Positions 60,047 to 64,000 of a stretch of DNA of 64,000 nucleotides are shown here, piece by piece; within the stretch, counting starts at the first letter, position 1, and the number at the start of each line of letters is the position of its first letter. The DNA comes from Natronosporangium sp035305625. Lineage in GTDB: Bacteria; Actinomycetota; Actinomycetes; Mycobacteriales; Micromonosporaceae. The notes under the pieces are model-generated. The model searched no databases. It saw nothing but the letters and a program-made list of their open reading frames with translations, and had not been told where the DNA came from. The stretch lies in NCBI GenBank assembly GCA_963809545.1, contig CAWEKD010000005.1, positions 496,001 to 560,000 of the forward strand, read 5' to 3'. Position numbers and translations under genes: made by a program.

Positions 60047-60930
60047 TCCTGGACGCGTACGTGGCGGTGTTGGGGGCGTTGTTCGCCGGTGGCGTGGTGC
60101 TGGTGGTGGCGGGGCTCCGCGGCACCACCGAGCCGCCGCCGACGCCCGACTCCCCGCTGGCCACTCGGCTCCGCCGCTGGTGGCACGGGGTGGGGCGGAC
60201 CGCCGCGGAGCGCCGGACCCGCCAGCTGTTGACGATCAGCGCGGTCGTGGTCGGCGTCCTCACGTTCATCCTCACCGGTGTACCGGCGTTGGCGCTGCTG
60301 ACGGCGCTGGCGGTCCCCGGCATCCCGTGGCTGTGGGGGGCCGGCAAGCAGGAAGAGCGGGCGATCGCCCGTGCCGAAGCGCTGGCGGACTGGACCCGGC
60401 GGTTGAAGGACCAGCTGTCCACCGGTGCCGGGCTGGTCTCCGCGATCGTCCACACCGCGGACTCGGCGCCGTCTTTGATCGCGGAGGAGGTGCGGGCGCT
60501 GGCCGTCCGACTCCAGGCTGGGGCGGATCCGCGCCGGGCGCTGTACCAGTTCGCCGCCGACCTGGACGACCCGGTGGCCGAGCAGGTGGTGGCGGCGCTG
60601 CTGCTGCACCTGCAGGACCGGGCCGAGCATCTGGGTGAGGTGCTGAGCGCGATCGCCTCCGACACCGCCAAGCAGGTGTCGATGCGCCGGGAGGTGCACG
60701 CGAAACGGACCCAGCCGCGGATCACGGTCCGGTTCATGACCGTGTTCGCGGTGGTGATCATCGCGGTGCTCAGCCGGGGCGACATGCTCGCCGCGTACAC
60801 CACCCCGCGGGGTCAGGTGGTGCTGCTGGTGCTCGCCGCCGGGTTCATCGGCACCCTGGCCTGGGTGCGGTCGTTGACCCGTCCGCCGGCGCAGCCGCGG
60901 TTCCTACGCCCGCCGCAGGAGGTGGCGTGA
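60043..60930 (+). CDS. TadB-like pilus platform protein
   Basis: 295 residues from ATG 60043 (overlap ATGA). N-terminal helix, then two central helices (about 65-105) and a T2SS-F domain: TRRLKDQLSTGAGLVSAIVH and DPVAEQVVAALLLHLQDRAEHLGEVL, then two C-terminal helices. It forms the inner-membrane platform driven by CpaF. Confidence 0.88.
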   Translation: MILDAYVAVLGALFAGGVVLVVAGLRGTTEPPPTPDSPLATRLRRWWHGVGRTAAERRTRQLLTISAVVVGVLTFILTGVPALALLTALAVPGIPWLWGAGKQEERAIARAEALADWTRRLKDQLSTGAGLVSAIVHTADSAPSLIAEEVRALAVRLQAGADPRRALYQFAADLDDPVAEQVVAALLLHLQDRAEHLGEVLSAIASDTAKQVSMRREVHAKRTQPRITVRFMTVFAVVIIAVLSRGDMLAAYTTPRGQVVLLVLAAGFIGTLAWVRSLTRPPAQPRFLRPPQEVA

Positions 60931-61799
60931 TGGATCTGGTGCTGGTGGGATCGCTGCTGGTGGGGGCGCTGGCCGCGACCGGGGTGCTGATCCTGGTCAA
61001 CGAGCTGCTGCCGGCGCCACCGGCGCTCGGGCCGGCGCTGCAACGACTACACCCCCATCTGCCCACCGGGCACAGTCGCCGTACCGCCCGCCGACTGCTG
61101 CGTCGGTTCCCGATCCCGTTCGAGAGCCTGGCGCTGCTGGGCCAGTCCCCTTCCCGGTACCTGACCACCCTGGTGGCCGCGGCCCTGGGCGGACTGGCCC
61201 TGCCGGTGGTGGTGGCGGTGATGCTGGCCGCCGCCGGGCGGAGCCTGCCCGGTCCACTGCTGGCCGCCGGGGCGGGGCTCAGCCTGGGGCTGGCGGTGCT
61301 GTTCGCGGTGGTCGCCCACGCGGACGTGCAGTTCCGGGCCCGCCGGATTCGGCGGGAATTCCGGTCAGTGGTGGCGGTCTACCTGTCGCTGGTGGCGATG
61401 GAACGGGGCTCCGGGCACGGCACAGTGGAGTCACTGGAGCGGGCCGCCGAGATCGGGGACGGTTGGGTGATGCAGCGGATCCGGGCGGCACTGGTGCGGG
61501 CCCGGGCCCACCACCGACCACCGTGGGACGAACTGAAACAGCTCGGCGACGAGATCGGGGTGGTCGAGCTCAGCGACGTGGGGCAGATCATGCGGAGCTC
61601 CGGAGAGGGTGGCGCCCAGGTCAACCGCACCCTGCTGGAGCGGGCGGACTCGCTGCGGGATCAGATCCGCACCGATGCCCTGGCCCGGGCCGAAGCCACC
61701 ACCGGTCGGCTGGAGATCCCGGGGGCGGTGCTGCTGTTCATCCTGGCGGCGTTCGTGATCTACCCGATCACTCAACGGGTCTACCTCGGCATCAACTAG
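60927..61799 (+). CDS. TadC-like pilus platform protein
   Basis: 290 residues from GTG 60927, or 289 from the adjacent ATG 60930. Paired helices (about 3-22, 75-128), the T2SS-F core (VYLSLVAMERGSGHGTVESLE; GVVELSDVGQIMRSSGEGGAQV) and a C-terminal helix match TadC. Overlaps tadB by 4 bp. Confidence 0.88.
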   Translation: MMDLVLVGSLLVGALAATGVLILVNELLPAPPALGPALQRLHPHLPTGHSRRTARRLLRRFPIPFESLALLGQSPSRYLTTLVAAALGGLALPVVVAVMLAAAGRSLPGPLLAAGAGLSLGLAVLFAVVAHADVQFRARRIRREFRSVVAVYLSLVAMERGSGHGTVESLERAAEIGDGWVMQRIRAALVRARAHHRPPWDELKQLGDEIGVVELSDVGQIMRSSGEGGAQVNRTLLERADSLRDQIRTDALARAEATTGRLEIPGAVLLFILAAFVIYPITQRVYLGIN

Positions 61800-61813
61800 A
61801 TAAGGGGACAGCC

Positions 61814-62014
61814 ATGCACCGTATCTACACCGCCATCACCTCTCGGTTAGGACAGTTGCGTCAGGAGAGCGACCGAGGCGAGTTCGGGCCGATGGCGTAC
61901 GCCGTGATGGTCTCCGCCATGGTGGTGCTGGCCCTGGCGGTGGCCCTGTGGGGCGAAGACATCGCCAACTCGTTCATGAAGAGCACCCCGAGAGGCACCG
62001 GCGGAGGCAACTAA
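61814..62014 (+). CDS. Pilin-like small membrane peptide
   Basis: 66 residues. AAGGGGA lies near the ATG. A basic/acidic N-terminus (LRQESDRGEFGPM) leads into one hydrophobic helix (AYAVMVSAMVVLALAVALWG, about 36-55) and a short polar tail. This suits a Flp-type pilin by position and size, but the classic G-x4-E-Y processing motif is not clear. It is the likely major subunit. Confidence 0.65.
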   Translation: MHRIYTAITSRLGQLRQESDRGEFGPMAYAVMVSAMVVLALAVALWGEDIANSFMKSTPRGTGGGN

Positions 62015-62016
62015 CC

Positions 62017-62394
62017 GTGGCGCGTCGGATCGGATCGGGTGACCGGGGCGGTGGCGGGATCGAGATGGCGATCATCTTCCCGCTGCTGCTGACGTGCGTG
62101 TTCGGGGTGTCCCATCTCGGGCTGCACTACCTGGCTCAGCAGGCGGCTCTGTCCGTGGCACAGGTGGCGGTCGAAGGGGAGCGGGGTTGGCTCGCCACCC
62201 CCGGGACTGGCCGGGAACGGGCCGAACGGTTCCACGCCCGCCTGCCCGGGGTGCTGCAAGACCCGCAGATCGAAATCACCAACGATGGACAGCATGTCAC
62301 CGCGACCGTCACCGGTAACCCGATCCCGGTGATTCCCTGGTGGACCACCACGGTGTCACAGACTGCCTCCGGCCCGGTGGAGCGGCTGACCTGA
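62017..62394 (+). CDS. TadE-like pseudopilin
   Basis: 125 residues from GTG 62017, 2 bp after the previous stop. It has the TadE start DRGGGGIEMAIIFPLLLTCV (residues about 9-28) with a helix, then an extracytoplasmic domain ending near PWWTTTVSQTASGPVERL. A minor pilus component. Confidence 0.82.
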   Translation: MARRIGSGDRGGGGIEMAIIFPLLLTCVFGVSHLGLHYLAQQAALSVAQVAVEGERGWLATPGTGRERAERFHARLPGVLQDPQIEITNDGQHVTATVTGNPIPVIPWWTTTVSQTASGPVERLT

Positions 62395-62415
62395 GGCGGT
62401 GGAAGGGAGGCAGAC

Positions 62416-62841
62416 GTGTCCAGGCGGGACCGGGGCTCGGCGGCGGTAGAGATGGCCATCATCATGCCGCTGTTCCTGGTGCTGTTCACCACCGCGGTGG
62501 TGCTCGGCCGGACTGGGCACGCGCTCAGCGCGGTGGAGATGGCCGCCTACGACGGTGCCCGCACCGCGTCGCTTGCCCGAGACGCTGATACCGCGTACGC
62601 GCTGGCCTTGGCCACCGTCACCGACCGGCTGTCGCGGCAGGGGTACTCCTGCGTGGGCGGGCCGACCGTCGAGATCGACACCAGCGGGTTCAGCCAGCCG
62701 GTGGGTACGCCCGCCTCGGTACGGGTGCAGGTGACCTGCCGGGTCACATTCGCCGACATCGACCTCGTGGGGGTGCCGGCCGACCAGGAGATGTCGGCCA
62801 CGTTCGTGTCCCCGTTGGACCAGTACCGGGCGAGGCGATGA
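62416..62841 (+). CDS. TadE-family pseudopilin
   Basis: 141 residues from GTG 62416, with GGGAGG upstream. DRGSAAVEMAIIMPLFLVLF is the classic TadE motif; a Cys-containing beta-rich domain follows (YSCVGGPTVEIDTSGF, VTCRVTFADIDLVGVP). Overlaps the next gene by 4 bp. Confidence 0.87.
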   Translation: MSRRDRGSAAVEMAIIMPLFLVLFTTAVVLGRTGHALSAVEMAAYDGARTASLARDADTAYALALATVTDRLSRQGYSCVGGPTVEIDTSGFSQPVGTPASVRVQVTCRVTFADIDLVGVPADQEMSATFVSPLDQYRARR

Positions 62842-63272
62842 CGATGGACCGTCAGCTGCACCACCGCCGGCCCGACGGGAGGGACCGAGGGCGGATCAGT
62901 GTGTTCGTGGCCGCGGTCATGCCGGTGATGCTGTTGTTCATCGCCCTGATGTGGGACGCGTCCGGTTATCTGCGGGCGCTGCACCGGGCGGACAACATCG
63001 CCAACGAGGCCGCGCGGGCAGCTGGTCAGGCCATCAACATCCCGCTCGCGGTGAGCGGGCAGGGGATCGTGGTGGATCCGGCCGCCGCCGAGCAGGCCGC
63101 GGCCGCCTACCTGGCCGACGCGGGGGTGACCGGCCAGGTATGGGTCAGTGAGGACGGTCGGCAGGTGGGGGTGACGGTGGTCGTACCGTACGAGCCAATG
63201 TTCCTTGGCGCGTTCGGGTTCGGGAACTTCACCGCCGAGGGTGAGGCGAACGCCCACCTGGTGGACGAGTGA
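62838..63272 (+). CDS. TadG-like pilus assembly protein
   Basis: 144 residues. DRGRISVFVAAVMPVMLLFIALMWD gives a TadG-like N-terminal helix (in part), then ADNIANEAARAAGQAI, common to Flp-pilus TadG proteins. It lacks the long von Willebrand domain of proteobacterial TadG, as is usual in actinomycetes. Confidence 0.82.
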   Translation: MTMDRQLHHRRPDGRDRGRISVFVAAVMPVMLLFIALMWDASGYLRALHRADNIANEAARAAGQAINIPLAVSGQGIVVDPAAAEQAAAAYLADAGVTGQVWVSEDGRQVGVTVVVPYEPMFLGAFGFGNFTAEGEANAHLVDE

Positions 63273-63285
63273 CGACGGAGGCACC

Positions 63286-64000
63286 ATGACCGGGTACGGA
63301 CACCGGCCACCCAGCCGGCTCGTGCAGGTGCTTGTGGTCGGTCCGGCCGCGCTGGCAGCGCTGGTCGCGATCGTCATCGGCGCCCCCGCGCTGCTGCTGT
63401 GGTTGGGGGCGGATCCACTGCCGGATCAGGTTCCCAGCCTGGACCGGATCGTCGAGGTGCTCACCAGCCCGGATGACGGCCGGCTGTTGATGTGGGCGCT
63501 GTCGATCGTGGGCTGGCTGGCCTGGGCGGTGACGGCGGTGTCGGTGCTGCTGGAGCTGATCGCGCAGCTCACCGGCCGCAGCGCCCCCCGGGTGCCGGGG
63601 TTGGGGATGCCGCAGCGGCTGGCCGCGGTGCTGGTGGCGGCGGTGCTGGCGGCCCTGACCGCCCCGGGAGTCAGTCACGCCCACGCGGCCTATCTGGACT
63701 CACCCCCGGTGGCCACTGCTCCCGCCGACCCCACCGAGGCGGCCAGCGACGAGGACGGCTGGCCGATCCTGACCGCCACGGAGACCGCCGACTCACCGTC
63801 CACCTCGGCCACCACGCCGCTGGCGCAGCCGTCACCAGCGGAGCCACCGGCGGGCGCCACTACGCAGCCGTTGGTGCACGAGGTCGCGCCCGGGGACTGG
63901 ATGTGGCACATCGCCGGTCGATACCTCGGAGACGAGCTGCGCTACCCGGAGATCGCCGCGCTCAATCCGCAGTACGCCGAGCGGTACGCCAACTACCCCG
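63286..64000 (+). CDS. LysM-domain membrane protein (partial)
   Basis: 238 codons from ATG 63286 (GGAGG upstream), open at the window end. Three hydrophobic segments (about 12-38, 66-88, 108-126), a Thr/Ala/Pro-rich linker (about 140-195) and a LysM domain (VHEVAPGDWMWHIAGRYLG, about 198-238) that binds peptidoglycan. In actinomycete Tad loci such proteins often continue into a BTAD regulator-like region; that part is not visible here. Confidence 0.8.
   Translation, partial: MTGYGHRPPSRLVQVLVVGPAALAALVAIVIGAPALLLWLGADPLPDQVPSLDRIVEVLTSPDDGRLLMWALSIVGWLAWAVTAVSVLLELIAQLTGRSAPRVPGLGMPQRLAAVLVAAVLAALTAPGVSHAHAAYLDSPPVATAPADPTEAASDEDGWPILTATETADSPSTSATTPLAQPSPAEPPAGATTQPLVHEVAPGDWMWHIAGRYLGDELRYPEIAALNPQYAERYANYP

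Overview
High-GC actinomycete chromosome. The Pup-proteasome activator Bpa, an OsaABC-type osmostress module, Tad-pilus genes and many leaderless genes with a TAnnnT -10 box all fit the Actinomycetes; a Micromonosporaceae-like host is likely but unproven. No rRNA, tRNA, CRISPR array, insertion sequence, integrase or attachment site was seen.

Bases 1-11,000 look less GC-rich by eye and form a catabolic island. A minus-strand operon encodes a family-5 solute-binding lipoprotein, an OYE/FadH-like flavoenzyme, a carboxymuconolactone-decarboxylase-like protein, a DUF2848 protein, a maleate-isomerase/Asp-Glu racemase-like enzyme, an SDR and two DppB/DppC permeases (the second cut by the window edge). 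A second OYE/FadH enzyme diverges from it, and an IclR regulator lies beyond. The substrate is unknown. Shared TGTCCCG motifs suggest IclR control.

Bases 11.4-36.4 kb are mostly housekeeping or unlinked genes: a P-loop ATPase behind a palindromic operator, a GT87 glycosyltransferase, fused 5-oxoprolinase, moaC-moaB, a TauE permease, bpa, an alpha/beta hydrolase, an orphan solute-binding protein, ddaH with a divergent Lrp regulator, a secreted beta-propeller protein, a TY-Chap-like protein, mobA, a DUF885 peptidase, a nucleoside deaminase, and a cytochrome c maturation run (hemL, histidine phosphatase, tlpA, ccdA, resB, ccsB).

Bases 36.4-44 kb hold a stress-signalling module: a STAS antagonist, a REC/coiled-coil response regulator, a 1,455-residue hybrid kinase with a long HAMP array, and a divergent RsbW-GAF-SpoIIE phosphatase. 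This matches the Streptomyces osaC/osaAB layout. Oligopeptidase B follows.

Bases 46.1-64 kb are the most unusual part. A leftward operon follows the conjugation-core order of ICEBs1/Tn916-type elements (TcpC/VirB8, small membrane protein, TcpE-like, VirB4, VirB6-like, wall hydrolase) without a visible relaxase or coupling protein. It diverges from a rightward operon with a lipoprotein, a secreted PKD-like protein, a SAF/CpaB-like protein, a MinD-like ATPase, CpaF, TadB, TadC, a pilin-like peptide, TadE/TadG-like proteins and a LysM protein that runs off the window. I infer a combined envelope machine, or two linked ones, made of a conjugation-derived channel and a Tad-type pilus, possibly co-controlled from the palindrome-rich 304-bp region between them.
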